Positions 43,082-51,655 of a stretch of 64,000 nt of DNA are shown here, piece after piece. This DNA is from Gordonia jacobaea (GTDB taxonomy: Bacteria; Actinomycetota; Actinomycetes; Mycobacteriales; Mycobacteriaceae): the NCBI RefSeq assembly GCF_001186365.1, contig NZ_LDTZ01000015.1, forward strand, positions 547,669-611,668, in the 5' to 3' direction. Numbering within the stretch: the stretch's first letter is position 1; each line of letters opens with the position of its first letter. The notes under the pieces are model-generated. The model saw nothing but the letters and a program-made list of their open reading frames with translations, was not told where the DNA came from and made no database searches. The translations under genes were made by a program, and so were the position numbers.

Positions 43082-44158
43082 GTGCCTTTCCCGCAGCGAA
43101 GCCGCTCCGCGGTGCCCGTCGACCAACAGTCGGTACTGCCCAACGTCAGGGGTATCCCCTGGTGGGGCGCCGTTCTGGTCGCCGCGGCCTTCACCGCTGT
43201 TGGCGCGATCATCGACGCCAATCAGAGCGACGCACTGGGTTCGGTCTTCAATTTCTTCTACCTCGTCGGCTGCGTCGTCGCTGTTCTCGCCGTACGCAGA
43301 CGGGCGCTCTTCACTGCCGTCGCGCAACCGCCGCTGATCGCGTTCGGAGTGGGCGTGGTCACTCTGTACGGCCTCAACGCCGACGAGGCGTCGGGTCTCA
43401 AGAGCCTGATCTTCAAGGTCCTCCTGCCGATCGCCAACGACTTCCCGTGGATCCTGTTCACCTTCCTCGTGACGCTGGCACTGGGCGTCGGCCGTTGGTA
43501 CATCACGCGCGGCCAGTCGCTCACCGATTCGCCGGCACCTAAGCGTCGAGCACGCCCGGCAGGCACCGAGCACACGTTCAAGAATTCGACGTCGAAGGAT
43601 TCGACGCCGCGCACCGCGCAAGCCGGGAAATCCAAGGCCGCGAACTCGAAGGGTGGGAACCCCAAGGCAACGCGTTCGACGCAGCGGGGCGCACCGAAGT
43701 CAGACGACGGACAACAATCGGACAGCACTCAGCGTCGGGCGAAGGCCACTCGACCGGAGTCCGACGCGACACCACGCCCACGCAAAGCACCCGCGCAGGC
43801 ACCGTCGAGCGACGACCCCCGTCCCCGCCGCCGGGCCTCCGCAGAACCGGGCGAGCGCAGCCGGGGTGAGCGAAACCAGACTGAGCGCGGCGCAGGGCGT
43901 GAACGCCAGGCCCGCGACGGCCGCGAGCGTCCGGCCACCGACGACGCCGCGCGCACTCGTACGCCGCGGCCCGCACCGCCACAGGACCCTCGCTCGCGCG
44001 CGACTGCCGGGCAGGTACAGCGCACTGCTGCGGGCGAGCAACTCGACGGTCAGCCCGTCCGCGCTACGGCCGCCGCCGATCTCGATCGGTATGAGCCCGC
44101 GACGCGATCGTCGGGTTCTGCTGTCTATCAGACCACTCGCGCCCGCAACCAGCGCTGA
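43082..44158 (+). CDS. DUF6542 domain membrane protein with long basic tail
   Basis: The GTG-initiated product is 358 residues. The N-terminal 140 residues contain four hydrophobic segments (GIPWWGAVLVAAAFTAVGAI; FNFFYLVGCVVAVLAV; LIAFGVGVVTLYGL; FPWILFTFLVTLALGVGRWY) typical of DUF6542. The remainder is a very basic, Arg/Pro/Ser-rich tail predicted to be disordered. It follows rmuC by 34 bp and is convergent with the nucleosidase gene by 3 bp. Function is unknown; a cytoplasmic scaffold is possible. Confidence 0.75.
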   Translation: MPFPQRSRSAVPVDQQSVLPNVRGIPWWGAVLVAAAFTAVGAIIDANQSDALGSVFNFFYLVGCVVAVLAVRRRALFTAVAQPPLIAFGVGVVTLYGLNADEASGLKSLIFKVLLPIANDFPWILFTFLVTLALGVGRWYITRGQSLTDSPAPKRRARPAGTEHTFKNSTSKDSTPRTAQAGKSKAANSKGGNPKATRSTQRGAPKSDDGQQSDSTQRRAKATRPESDATPRPRKAPAQAPSSDDPRPRRRASAEPGERSRGERNQTERGAGRERQARDGRERPATDDAARTRTPRPAPPQDPRSRATAGQVQRTAAGEQLDGQPVRATAAADLDRYEPATRSSGSAVYQTTRARNQR

Positions 44159-44161
44159 GCC

Positions 44162-44743
44162 TCACGCCCCTCCGTCGGCAAGCCAATCGCCGAGTAGCCG
44201 CGCCGCGTCGTCGACCAAGGACGGCCAATCCATTGCCTGCTCGTCGGCGCCGTCGCTGACCACTTTGACCAATTGGCACCGGACGTCGAATGCGGCCGCG
44301 ACGTATGCGACGGCACAGCCCTCCATGTCGACGAGGTCTGCGTGCTGTGCCAGGCTCGCGCGACGTAGCGGGTCGGCAACAAAAGTGTCGCCCGAGGCGA
44401 GTACCGAACCGTCGCCGTCCGGAACCTCCCACCGATCGACGATCGGGTATCCCATGGCACGCAGTTCCGTCGCGCTGATGTCGTGCTCGACGACCACCGA
44501 CGGCAGGAACAGGCCCGCGTGATGATCGTGCAGCGCTCCCGCTGTACCGATGTTGACGACGAGCCTCGTCGACGGTCCCGATGGGTCGGCCAGTGCACGG
44601 GTCAATGCGGCGGTCGCGCGAATCTTGCCGATCCCCGTGACGAGCAGCCGCGCACCGGGCGGCACGTACTTCGCCTCGGCGTGGGTGGCCGAGACGACGA
44701 GGATCGAGGGATCGAAGTCGGGGTGAATCGGCGTCGAATTCAT
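44162..44743 (-). CDS. Nucleosidase / purine phosphorylase-like protein (MTAN family)
   Basis: The 193-residue product shows the nucleoside phosphorylase superfamily core: ILVVSATHAEAKYVPPGARL, LLVTGIGKIRATAALTRALA, LVVNIGTAGALHDHHAGLFL, the VDMEGCAVAYVAAAFDVRC substrate loop with the Met-Glu ribose-binding pair, and VKVVSDGADEQAM with the catalytic Asp. It is shorter than classical 5'-methylthioadenosine nucleosidase (about 230) but has the key motifs. Its ATG overlaps the ancestral stop codon of the fructosamine-kinase gene upstream, with a GGAGGT Shine-Dalgarno inside that gene's end. Confidence 0.85.
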   Translation of the reverse strand: MNSTPIHPDFDPSILVVSATHAEAKYVPPGARLLVTGIGKIRATAALTRALADPSGPSTRLVVNIGTAGALHDHHAGLFLPSVVVEHDISATELRAMGYPIVDRWEVPDGDGSVLASGDTFVADPLRRASLAQHADLVDMEGCAVAYVAAAFDVRCQLVKVVSDGADEQAMDWPSLVDDAARLLGDWLADGGA

Positions 44744-45516
44744 CGGTCACCTCCTGCAAGGGCCAGTGTCGCCCGGGCCGCATCGCCAAGCGCCACACCG
44801 TATCCGGGTCCGTGTCGAACCGAATGCACCGCGAGGGGATGCATCTGGTGTAGCGGAATTCGTTATCGCCAGCCGTCGGTCAGTGGATGTGCCCGCTCAT
44901 ACGATTCGACGACGCTGTCGAGGTGCGGGCAGCCGAACAGCGCGAGCATCGCGAGGTCGGTCTCTCGGTGTCCGCCGTGCGCAGCGGGATCAATGAGGAC
45001 TGCACCGTCGGGCGTCCACACCACGTTTCCACCCCATAGGTCACCGTGCAGACGTGACGGTGGAGCACCGTCGTCGAACGTTCCGGAGGCGATGAGATCG
45101 CAGGCTTGTCGAGTCGACTCTGCGTCACGCCGCGTGACATTGCCTGCGGCGATTCCTGCTTCGAGGAACGGCAGCACGCGCGCAGAGGCATAGAACTCGC
45201 CCCAGCGGTCAAGCTCGACGGTGGGCAGGGGCAGCTTCCCGATAAATTGCCTGCCGTCGTAACCATCTGGTGGAGAACCGAATTGGGCCGCGCCCGCATC
45301 GTGGGTGCGGGCAAGCATGTGACCGAGGTCCTCGGCTGCCGCGACGGTCGGGCGTGTGGTCGTCAGTCGTTCGAGTTCGATGTTGTTCGCGGAAACCGAG
45401 ATCACGTCGACAACCCGCGCTCCCCCAGCCGCCAGCCACCGCAACGACGCCGCTTCGGCTGCGAAGAAATCTGGATCGTCGCCCGTCGCAACGGTTTTGA
45501 CGAAGGAGTTATTCAC
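44740..45516 (-). pseudogene. Fructosamine kinase family gene interrupted by an in-frame TAA
   Basis: The frame starts at GTG 45516 (8-bp overlap with the SDR stop) and encodes the fructosamine kinase motifs LLARTHDAGAAQFGS-like region (LGHMLARTHDAGAAQFG), the catalytic loop LHGDLWGGNVVWTPDG and IDPAAHGGHRETDLAM. It then meets a TAA at 44863-44865 after LTDGWR (217 residues). Reading on in the same frame gives RIPLHQMHPLAVHSV and GPGYGVALGDAARA, which aligns with the C-terminus of the intact paralogue (WRERVPLHYLSMVLMHAVVF), and a stop at 44740 that overlaps the next ATG. The TAA replaces a Glu codon (GAA to TAA fits). It is either a recent nonsense mutation or a sequence error; the truncated 217-residue form may still be made. 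Confidence 0.8.
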
Positions 45517-46462
45517 CCGCGGTCCGCTGTCGTCCCCGACTGCGCGCGTCCTGTTCCGACCGCGTCTCGAGTGTCGTGCCTGCAACGCGCGCGAGGTGGT
45601 CGAACTGATTGTTGGCGATGCGCATGACGATCTCGTACGGCAGCGCGAACTTGCGCGCCCACCAGTACCCGAACCGCGTGTCGAAGGAGGTGTAGACCAT
45701 GAACTTGTTCTTCCGCACACCTGCGAGAATCTTGGCCGCGGCGGTTTCCGGACTGACCGAGATGCGGTGAAAGTGGCCGATGGCCTTGGCAACTCGCGGA
45801 TCGTCGCGGTCGACTCCGACAATGCTCACGGTGTCGACCAACGGCGTCGCGACGGCGCCCGGACACACCAGCGAGACACCGATGCCGTGTCGGCGCAGAT
45901 CAAACCTCAACACCTCGGAGACGCCGCGGATACCGAATTTGCTCGCGCTGTACGCGGCGTGCCACGGAAGCGCGAGCAGCCCTGCCGCCGACGAGACGTT
46001 CACGAGGTGCCCGCCCTGGCCGCGTCGAACCATCTGCGGCACAAAGGATTCGATGATGTGAATCGGCCCCATGAGGTTGACGTCGACCATCGACCGCCAG
46101 TGCTTGTGCTGCAGATTCTCGACGGTGCCCCACACGGAGATACCCGCGATGTTCATCACCACGTCCATCACACCGACCTCGGCGTCGACCTGACGCGCGA
46201 ACGCCGACACCCATTCGTAGTCGGAGACATCGCCCGCGAGGTGAAAGAGCACCGCGCCGCCTGCAGCGGTTATCTCCGCGACTACCTCGTCGAGTGGCTC
46301 GGCGTGCAGATCGGTCAGCACCAGTTCGGCGCCCTGAGCCGCCGCTGCTTCTGCCGTCGCCCGGCCGATTCCGCTCGCCGCGCCGGTGATCAGCACCTTA
46401 CGACCACGCAACGACGGCACCGGAGTCTTCATGACGAGATCACGGATACCCATGGTTTCCAA
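45509..46462 (-). CDS. Short-chain dehydrogenase/reductase
   Basis: The 317-residue protein is a classical SDR. It has the nucleotide-binding motif VLITGAASGIGRATAEA near residue 30, the NIAG-type segment VVMNIAGISVWGTVE, the active-site YSASKFGIRG (Tyr-x3-Lys) preceded by VNVSSAAGLLALPWHAA, and the PGAVATPLVDTV loop. The C-terminal 60 residues form an extra segment (RKNKFMVYTSFDTRFGYWWA) seen in SDRs of mycolata with membrane-associated substrates. The substrate is unknown. It is first in an operon with the interrupted fructosamine kinase and the nucleosidase. Confidence 0.9.
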   Translation of the reverse strand: METMGIRDLVMKTPVPSLRGRKVLITGAASGIGRATAEAAAAQGAELVLTDLHAEPLDEVVAEITAAGGAVLFHLAGDVSDYEWVSAFARQVDAEVGVMDVVMNIAGISVWGTVENLQHKHWRSMVDVNLMGPIHIIESFVPQMVRRGQGGHLVNVSSAAGLLALPWHAAYSASKFGIRGVSEVLRFDLRRHGIGVSLVCPGAVATPLVDTVSIVGVDRDDPRVAKAIGHFHRISVSPETAAAKILAGVRKNKFMVYTSFDTRFGYWWARKFALPYEIVMRIANNQFDHLARVAGTTLETRSEQDARSRGRQRTAGE

Positions 46463-46527
46463 CAGTAGCCGCAGCTTCAGCGGACGCGAGTGCGGACCGA
46501 CCGATCAGCCAGGCGGTGTATCGATGC

Positions 46528-47589
46528 TTATCCGATGGGCAGTTTGCCGTCGAACAACCCGTAGATCACGTCGAGCATCGCGTTGAGCACCTGCGCTGAC
46601 ACGTCGGGTCCCTCGGACAGCAGCAGTTGGGTGATCTCTTTCGGGTCACCCGACTTCAACAACTGCTGAACGAACGGAATCACCAGCGAAAGTCCGCCAT
46701 CGGAGCTCGGCGCACCCGACGGCGGGGTCGCGGGCGGCTTGTTGAGCGTGTCGGCCGAAGGCGCTGCGGCGCCCGGGCTCGCATAGTTGAGGATTCCGTT
46801 GGTGATCGCCATCGCGTACTTCAACTGTCCGTCACGACCGGCGAGAGATGCTGCTTCGGTCGGGTTCGAGAGGTTACCCATCTCGATGAACACGGCCGGT
46901 ACCGTCGTCAGGTTCACGGCGGCGATATCGGACCGGGTCTGGATGCCGTCGGCGACACCCGCGTAGTTCGCAGGCGGGAAACCAGCCTTGACGAACGCGT
47001 CGCGCATGATGTTCGACGCCTTGCGCCCCTGCCCGCCTTGCACCGCGTTCGCCTTCGCGTCGGGAAGGGGAAGCGTCGGAACGATCATGTGAAAGCCCTT
47101 TTTCGCAGCGTCGGCGCCTGCCGTCGTCGAATCGGCGTGCAGGCTGACGGCGACCGCGGCACCCGATCGGCTCGCGGCAGCCGCGCGCTCGTCGACGCAT
47201 CCGCCCCACCCGGTGTCGTCGGGCCTGCTCAACACCACTCGTGCACCCTGGCTTTCCAGACCGGCTTTGACGAGTTGCGAGATCTGCCAGTTCACTGTGT
47301 GCTCAGCAGCCCCGTTGACTCCGGTGGCGCCGGTGGTCTGGCAGTCCTTCTTGCCGCCGCGGCCGTCGGGCACCTGGGCCGACAGACTGTGGCCCGCGGA
47401 CCCACCCTGATGTCCTGGATCGAGGAACACCGTTTTGCCGGCAAGGGAGATGCCGGTCGCCGACGGTGCAGCAGGCGCAGCCATCGCGGTTCCGGCCCCT
47501 GTCGTAACGGTGACGGTTGCGCTAGCCGCAAACGCGAGCGCAGCGGCAGCAGCAGACACACGGGTCCGCAGGTGTCGTTTCTGGGTCAT
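46528..47589 (-). CDS. N-acetylmuramoyl-L-alanine amidase (Rv3717-like)
   Basis: The ATG at 47589 gives 353 residues with a signal peptide (residues 1 to about 40, ending GTAMAAPAAP). The Amidase_3 domain follows: KTVFLDPGHQGG (zinc His), AAEHTVNWQISQLVKAGLES, VAVSLHADS (zinc His) and VPAVFIEMGNLSNPTEAASL with the catalytic Glu. The layout matches periplasmic amidases such as Rv3717 that cut peptidoglycan stem peptides. A C-terminal extension of about 80 residues, Pro/Ser linker then helices (QLLLSEGPDVSAQVLNAML), is unusual. Confidence 0.92.
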   Translation of the reverse strand: MTQKRHLRTRVSAAAAALAFAASATVTVTTGAGTAMAAPAAPSATGISLAGKTVFLDPGHQGGSAGHSLSAQVPDGRGGKKDCQTTGATGVNGAAEHTVNWQISQLVKAGLESQGARVVLSRPDDTGWGGCVDERAAAASRSGAAVAVSLHADSTTAGADAAKKGFHMIVPTLPLPDAKANAVQGGQGRKASNIMRDAFVKAGFPPANYAGVADGIQTRSDIAAVNLTTVPAVFIEMGNLSNPTEAASLAGRDGQLKYAMAITNGILNYASPGAAAPSADTLNKPPATPPSGAPSSDGGLSLVIPFVQQLLKSGDPKEITQLLLSEGPDVSAQVLNAMLDVIYGLFDGKLPIG

Positions 47590-47790
47590 CACGGTTTCGG
47601 GCACGCTCGGCTCATGCCGGGCGAACCTCACTCCTTCCACACGCAACACTGGTCACAACAGTCACATCTTTAACAGCTAACCAGCAGAGTGTGCAATGGG
47701 GAAATCGGTGACCTGGGGCGATGAGATTCGTTAGGCACCTGTGACGTCCCTGCAATCGGTGGGACTCACTCCTACCTCAGGGAGAGTCGA

Positions 47791-48891
47791 TCAGTGAGCG
47801 TCGGGCAGGTGACGAGTGATATGCAGGATGCCGTACTCGTCGTCGGCCGTTTCGGCTGTCGCCAGGATGCCCTCGAGTGCCTCCCGTGCGGCACCACGAT
47901 CCATGCCTGATCCGATCGCGATGATCCTGGTTCGGGGCTCCTCCCCCGACCAGCCGTCGCGCGTAATGCGAACAAAGCCGCCGACGCCGTGGACGACGTA
48001 ACGCTCGGGATACCCCGGCAGATCGAATCGGACCACACCCTTGATGCGATAGCACCCGGCAGGAGGCTCGTGCAGCAGCGCTGCGAGGCGTCGCGGATCG
48101 ACGGCGTCGGCAGTGTCGAGTTCGACCGACTGGTAGGTGTCGTGCAGGTGCGTGTGCGCCTCGTGCCCTTCAGGGAGTTCGGCGTTGGCGGGCTCGGCGT
48201 CGGGGATCAGTATCTCGTCGAGCGTGAGCTGACGTGGCTCCATGACGTCTTCGACTTCGCGCGCAAGTCGATCGAACAGCAGCGCCGGATCGATTCGCCC
48301 TTCGGCCACTGCGACGACGGGCGCGGACGAATTCACCTCACGGACCGCGGCCACCAACTCCGAGAGCGCCGCAGCGTCGACGAGATCACGTTTGTTCACG
48401 ACGACGAGATCGGCGATAGCAATGTGTGAGTCGACTTCGGGGTGCCGCTCACGCAACTCCACAAAGCCGGCGGCGTCCACCACGTACACGAGTCCGCCGT
48501 AGCGCATAGTCGGGTCGTCGAGTCCTGCGACGAGCCGCACGAGCGCCTTGGGTTCGGCGATGCCACTCGCTTCGATCACGATCGCGTCGAGCCCGGCCTC
48601 CGGTCGCGCGAGTTCTACCAGCGCGGCGTCGAGTCCCTCACGGTCGACCGAGCAGCACATGCAGCCGTTGGACAGCGTGACTGCTCCGTCGGCCTGACCC
48701 GCCACCAGGAGTGCGTCGATGTTGATGGCGCCGAAGTCGTTGACGAGGACACCGAGCCGCGCCCGGTCCGCGACTCCCCCATCTGTGGTCTGGCCGGCTC
48801 CTCCCGCGCGGAGCAGATGATTGAGCACGGTCGTCTTGCCCGCACCGAGAAAGCCTGCGAGCACGACGACGGGCACCGCCTCGGCAGTCAT
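47791..48891 (-). CDS. COG0523/CobW family metal-associated GTPase
   Basis: The ATG at 48891 gives 366 residues. Motifs are Walker [21 protein letters not shown], the metal-binding GCMCCS (CxCC) signature, Walker B region IEASGIAEP, and VVNKRDLVD for guanine. A His-rich segment ([13 protein letters not shown]) precedes the CobW C-terminal domain ([17 protein letters not shown]). Such GTPases act as zinc, cobalt or nickel chaperones. The ATG overlaps the trhO stop by 4 bp, an uncommon pairing. The frame extends upstream but without homologous sequence. Confidence 0.9.
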   Translation of the reverse strand: MTAEAVPVVVLAGFLGAGKTTVLNHLLRAGGAGQTTDGGVADRARLGVLVNDFGAINIDALLVAGQADGAVTLSNGCMCCSVDREGLDAALVELARPEAGLDAIVIEASGIAEPKALVRLVAGLDDPTMRYGGLVYVVDAAGFVELRERHPEVDSHIAIADLVVVNKRDLVDAAALSELVAAVREVNSSAPVVAVAEGRIDPALLFDRLAREVEDVMEPRQLTLDEILIPDAEPANAELPEGHEAHTHLHDTYQSVELDTADAVDPRRLAALLHEPPAGCYRIKGVVRFDLPGYPERYVVHGVGGFVRITRDGWSGEEPRTRIIAIGSGMDRGAAREALEGILATAETADDEYGILHITRHLPDAH

Positions 48892-49754
48892 GCGGGGGAG
48901 TCGGCGAGTCCGTCGAAGCAGTCGGGGCAGACCACTGCCAGCTCGCGTCCCAGCCGATCCGGATAGTTGTCGACGTTGCTCGTCGGCCTGCCACACTCGC
49001 GGCACCTGCCGACTACAGCGGCATCGTCGGAGAAGTCGACGGTCATACGCTTGTCGAAGACGTACAGCGAGCCCTCCCAGAGTCCGTTGTCGCCGTACTG
49101 CTCGCCATAGCGGACAATGCCGCCGTCGAGTTGATAAACCTCCGAGAAGCCGCGCTTACGCATCAGCATCGAGAGCACTTCGCAGCGCACACCGCCCGTG
49201 CAGTAGGTGACGACAGGACGATCCTTGAGATGATCGAGTGCGCCACTGTCGAGGAGCGGAACGAAGTCACGCGTCGTCTCCACGTCCGGTACGACCGCAC
49301 CGGCGAAACGTCCGATCTGCGCCTCGATCTGATTTCGTCCGTCGAAGAAAACGACGTCGTCGCCGCGCTCGGCAACCAGCCGGTGGACGCCATCGGGGTC
49401 GAGTCGTTCGCCGCCCCCGATGACGCCATTCTCGTCGACATCGAGTTCATCGGGCGCACCGAATGTGACGATTTCTGGCCGAACCCGAACGACCAGCTTC
49501 GGGAAGTCGTCGCCGACACCTTCTGACCATTTGATATCAACATCCCGGAATGCAGGATATTCACGCAATTTTCTGACGTAGCGTTTGACGCTGTCCAGCT
49601 CGCCACCGACAGTGGCATTGATACCGTGCGGGGACACGATGATTCTTCCGCGAAGATCAAGCGATTCGCACACGGCTAACTGCCACAGGCGTATCGCTTC
49701 GGGATCCGGGAGTGGCGTGAAGACATAGAACAACACGATCTTGGGGGTCGACAC
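48888..49754 (-). CDS. trhO: tRNA uridine(34) hydroxylase TrhO (rhodanese-like)
   Basis: The GTG at 49754 gives 288 residues starting [19 protein letters not shown]. The UPF0176/TrhO N-terminal domain ([20 protein letters not shown]) is followed by a rhodanese domain with the active Cys in [14 protein letters not shown], and a C-terminal zinc-like cluster ([10 protein letters not shown] ... CPDC). TrhO uses oxygen to make 5-hydroxyuridine at position 34 of tRNA. It is in an operon with the COG0523 GTPase. Its start lies one base from the GTG of a divergent lipoprotein gene, so each promoter must lie within the other gene. Confidence 0.93.
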   Translation of the reverse strand: MSTPKIVLFYVFTPLPDPEAIRLWQLAVCESLDLRGRIIVSPHGINATVGGELDSVKRYVRKLREYPAFRDVDIKWSEGVGDDFPKLVVRVRPEIVTFGAPDELDVDENGVIGGGERLDPDGVHRLVAERGDDVVFFDGRNQIEAQIGRFAGAVVPDVETTRDFVPLLDSGALDHLKDRPVVTYCTGGVRCEVLSMLMRKRGFSEVYQLDGGIVRYGEQYGDNGLWEGSLYVFDKRMTVDFSDDAAVVGRCRECGRPTSNVDNYPDRLGRELAVVCPDCFDGLADSPA

Positions 49755-49755
49755 A

Positions 49756-50556
49756 GTGCAAGGGTACGGTCGGCGCCGCGCGCGTTTTCTAGCGGTTCCC
49801 GCATTCGCCGCTGCAGCGCTACTCGCCGTTGCGATCACCTCGTGCGGACTGAACACCAGCACCACTCCCTCGTCGATCGTGTTACCGCCAACTGACAACC
49901 TGTCGACAGAATCGGATTACCCGAGCTCATCGACCACGATCGCCACCCAAAGCCGTACTGCGACGTTTCTGCCAACCGGGACAATCGGCCGGGCGATAGC
50001 GACCGCACCACGCGCCGACAATTCGCGTTATCACCAAGGTTCGACGACCCCACGTGGTCCGGTCATCGAGACGTCGGGGTTTCACTTCACCAGCCCGGAT
50101 AGAGCTGTCAGTTGCTCCACGGAGATCAACGTCGACGCTTCTCGTCGTGCTCTGACATGCCGGTCAAATGACGGCCAGTCATCGGCGCCACGCCCGGCCC
50201 GCACACCCCGTTCCTGTGTATGGGCTGAGGATCTCGTCGTCCTGACGGCCGAGCGCGCCCAACAGGGCGGCTGCGAGAATGAGCACCCTGTTTTGTATCG
50301 CAGCGCAATCGTCGACTACGGAACGACCATTTCGGTCGGCAGATTCTCGTGTCTGATCGATACCCCTGGAATCTTCTGCCTGCAGTCGGACTCGCAATCC
50401 GGATTCTCGCTCAGCTCAAAGGGTTTCGCTCCACTCAACGCCGCAGACAAGGCTCCCGGATCGCTTTCGAACTCCGCGGGGATCGAATCTCCGATAGCTA
50501 CGACAACCGAGCCCGAGCAGCCCGACAACGACACCCCCGCGTCTCCGACGAATTGA
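49756..50556 (+). CDS. Putative lipoprotein with DUF6636-like C-terminal domain
   Basis: From GTG 49756 the product is 266 residues. The signal sequence [20 protein letters not shown] ends in ITSC, a good lipobox, so a lipid-anchored exported protein is likely. A Ser/Thr-rich linker is followed by a domain with [48 protein letters not shown] and [12 protein letters not shown]; paired Cys residues and a late YG/GF pattern resemble DUF6636-type secreted domains. Function is unknown. Its start is one base from that of trhO on the other strand. Confidence 0.68.
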   Translation: MQGYGRRRARFLAVPAFAAAALLAVAITSCGLNTSTTPSSIVLPPTDNLSTESDYPSSSTTIATQSRTATFLPTGTIGRAIATAPRADNSRYHQGSTTPRGPVIETSGFHFTSPDRAVSCSTEINVDASRRALTCRSNDGQSSAPRPARTPRSCVWAEDLVVLTAERAQQGGCENEHPVLYRSAIVDYGTTISVGRFSCLIDTPGIFCLQSDSQSGFSLSSKGFAPLNAADKAPGSLSNSAGIESPIATTTEPEQPDNDTPASPTN

Positions 50557-50639
50557 AGTAGGCATTGCTTGATCAGCAATGCTCAGTAGTGACGCAAACC
50601 GCATTTCGACGCGTGAAGCCTTGCGGCCACTCATACTCA

Positions 50640-50735
50640 CGGCGTCGGCTCGATTACTGATTCCAAGTATTCAAACAAAAGGTGTATAAAGAATGTATAT
50701 ACGTTCGGGGTTCGACGAGTCATGACTTCAGAGTC
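50640..50735. other. AT-rich stretch upstream of lsr2
   Basis: This part of the 279-bp gap before lsr2 is much richer in A+T than its neighbours (runs such as AAACAAAAGGTGTATAAAG). It carries no convincing coding frame. AT-rich DNA is the known target of Lsr2, so autoregulation at this site is plausible. Confidence 0.5.
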
Positions 50736-50835
50736 GAGCCGAACGTACAGCCCGCTCGCCCACAAGAACAGCAGTATGTCGCAGTAAGATCGATCCGCTG
50801 CGCCCGTAGGTCCACAGCACAACCCGGAGGGGAAA

Positions 50836-51174
50836 ATGGCAAAGAAGGAAATCGTCCAGGTCATCGATGACGTCGACGGGAAAGTACTCGACGAGTACGA
50901 AACCGTCCGCTGGAGCCTCGACGGCAAGAGCTACGAGTTCGATACCTCGTCGAAGCATGCTCAGCAGTTCCGGGATGGCCTGGCGAAATACATATCAGTT
51001 TCTCGCGCAAGCGGCTCGCGCAGCCCCAAGCGGGTTGCGCAGAACGGCGCCGGCGCAAGAAGCAAAGAGCAGACGCAGGCAATTCGCGCATGGGCAACCA
51101 AGAACGGCTTCGAGGTCAGCGACCGCGGTCGAATCCCGCTGAATGTGCTCGAGGCATTCGAAGCAGCACACTGA
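50836..51174 (+). CDS. lsr2: Lsr2-family nucleoid-associated protein
   Basis: The 112-residue protein is a typical Lsr2: an N-terminal dimerisation domain (IVQVIDDVDGKVLDEYETVR; WSLDGKSYEFDTSSKHAQQF) and a C-terminal DNA-binding domain with the AT-hook-like RGRIP motif (VSDRGRIPLNVLEAFEAA). Lsr2 is the H-NS analogue of actinobacteria and silences AT-rich and acquired DNA. A GGAGG ribosome binding site is six bases before the ATG, and TAAGAT at 50785-50790 is a candidate -10. It is not beside a lysS-clpC locus, so it may be a second copy. Confidence 0.95.
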   Translation: MAKKEIVQVIDDVDGKVLDEYETVRWSLDGKSYEFDTSSKHAQQFRDGLAKYISVSRASGSRSPKRVAQNGAGARSKEQTQAIRAWATKNGFEVSDRGRIPLNVLEAFEAAH

Positions 51175-51239
51175 CGTCGAGCGGCGCGTCATATCGACTG
51201 GCGCGCCGCATTGAATCGACACTTGTATCGCCACTAACG

Positions 51240-51281
51240 AGTAGGGCGTCTACGCGGCATCGGCTGCGTCGACGCCCTACT
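51240..51281 (+). terminator. Terminator-like hairpin after lsr2
   Basis: Eleven-base perfect arms (51240-51250, 51271-51281) about 65 bp after the lsr2 stop; the following T-tract is minimal. Confidence 0.5.
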
Positions 51282-51406
51282 TGCGTCGACGGCGGTGAGC
51301 CAGATGACCAGCTCGTCGGACAGCGAGCGCGTGGCATGAGCGGGATGTCTTGGAGCGCCACGGCCTCACCGCTGCGCATGTCGCGTTCCACGGGCGACGA
51401 CCGAAT

Positions 51407-51436
51407 TTGGTTCCGCCTACGCGCATGGTGTAGTTT
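51407..51436 (+). promoter_or_regulatory. Candidate tRNA promoter
   Basis: TTGGTT (51407-51412) and TAGTTT (51431-51436) are 18 bp apart; the tRNA starts 48 bp after the -10-like box. Confidence 0.35.
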
Positions 51437-51484
51437 CGCCTTTGCGCTTGGGACGGATTTCACCGGGCGCGCATTCACGAATAC

Positions 51485-51557
51485 GGGGCTATGGCGCAGC
51501 TGGTAGCGCACCACACTGGCAGTGTGGGGGTCAGGGGTTCGAGTCCCCTTAGCTCCA
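51485..51557 (+). tRNA. tRNA-Ala (GGC anticodon)
   Basis: The sequence folds as a 73-nt tRNA. The acceptor arms are GGGGCTA and TAGCTCC with one G-U-type pair, followed by discriminator A; CCA is not encoded. The anticodon stem CCACA/TGTGG holds the loop CTGGCAG, so the anticodon is GGC at 51518-51520, reading GCC. The T-arm is CAGGGGTTCGAGTCCCCTT-like (GGGG TTCGAGT CCCC). A terminator follows directly. Confidence 0.97.
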
Positions 51558-51562
51558 CAGAG

Positions 51563-51597
51563 AAAACCCTCTCCAACCTGATCGGAGAGGGTTTTTT
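51563..51597 (+). terminator. Rho-independent terminator of tRNA-Ala
   Basis: AAAACCCTCTCC (51563-51574) and GGAGAGGGTTTT (51584-51595) form a 12-bp stem with a 9-nt loop, ending in a T-run to 51597. Confidence 0.92.
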
Positions 51598-51655
51598 GCT
51601 GCTTGGGCGTCGTGTTCGGTGTGCAGTCTGGGGCTTCGCGGTATTGAATCGCCCT

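Larger units (their letters stand above)
51175..51484. other. Intergenic region between lsr2 and tRNA-Ala
   Basis: No coding frame stands out in these 310 bp. An inverted repeat at 51240-51250 and 51271-51281 (AGTAGGGCGTC with its complement, 20-nt loop with a further ACGC/GCGT pairing) is the likely lsr2 terminator. The right end carries a candidate promoter for the tRNA. Confidence 0.6.

Noticed and set aside
44863..44865. Recoding of the fructosamine kinase stop as selenocysteine
   Set aside because: The codon is TAA, not TGA, and the family has Glu at this position; nonsense mutation or error is simpler.
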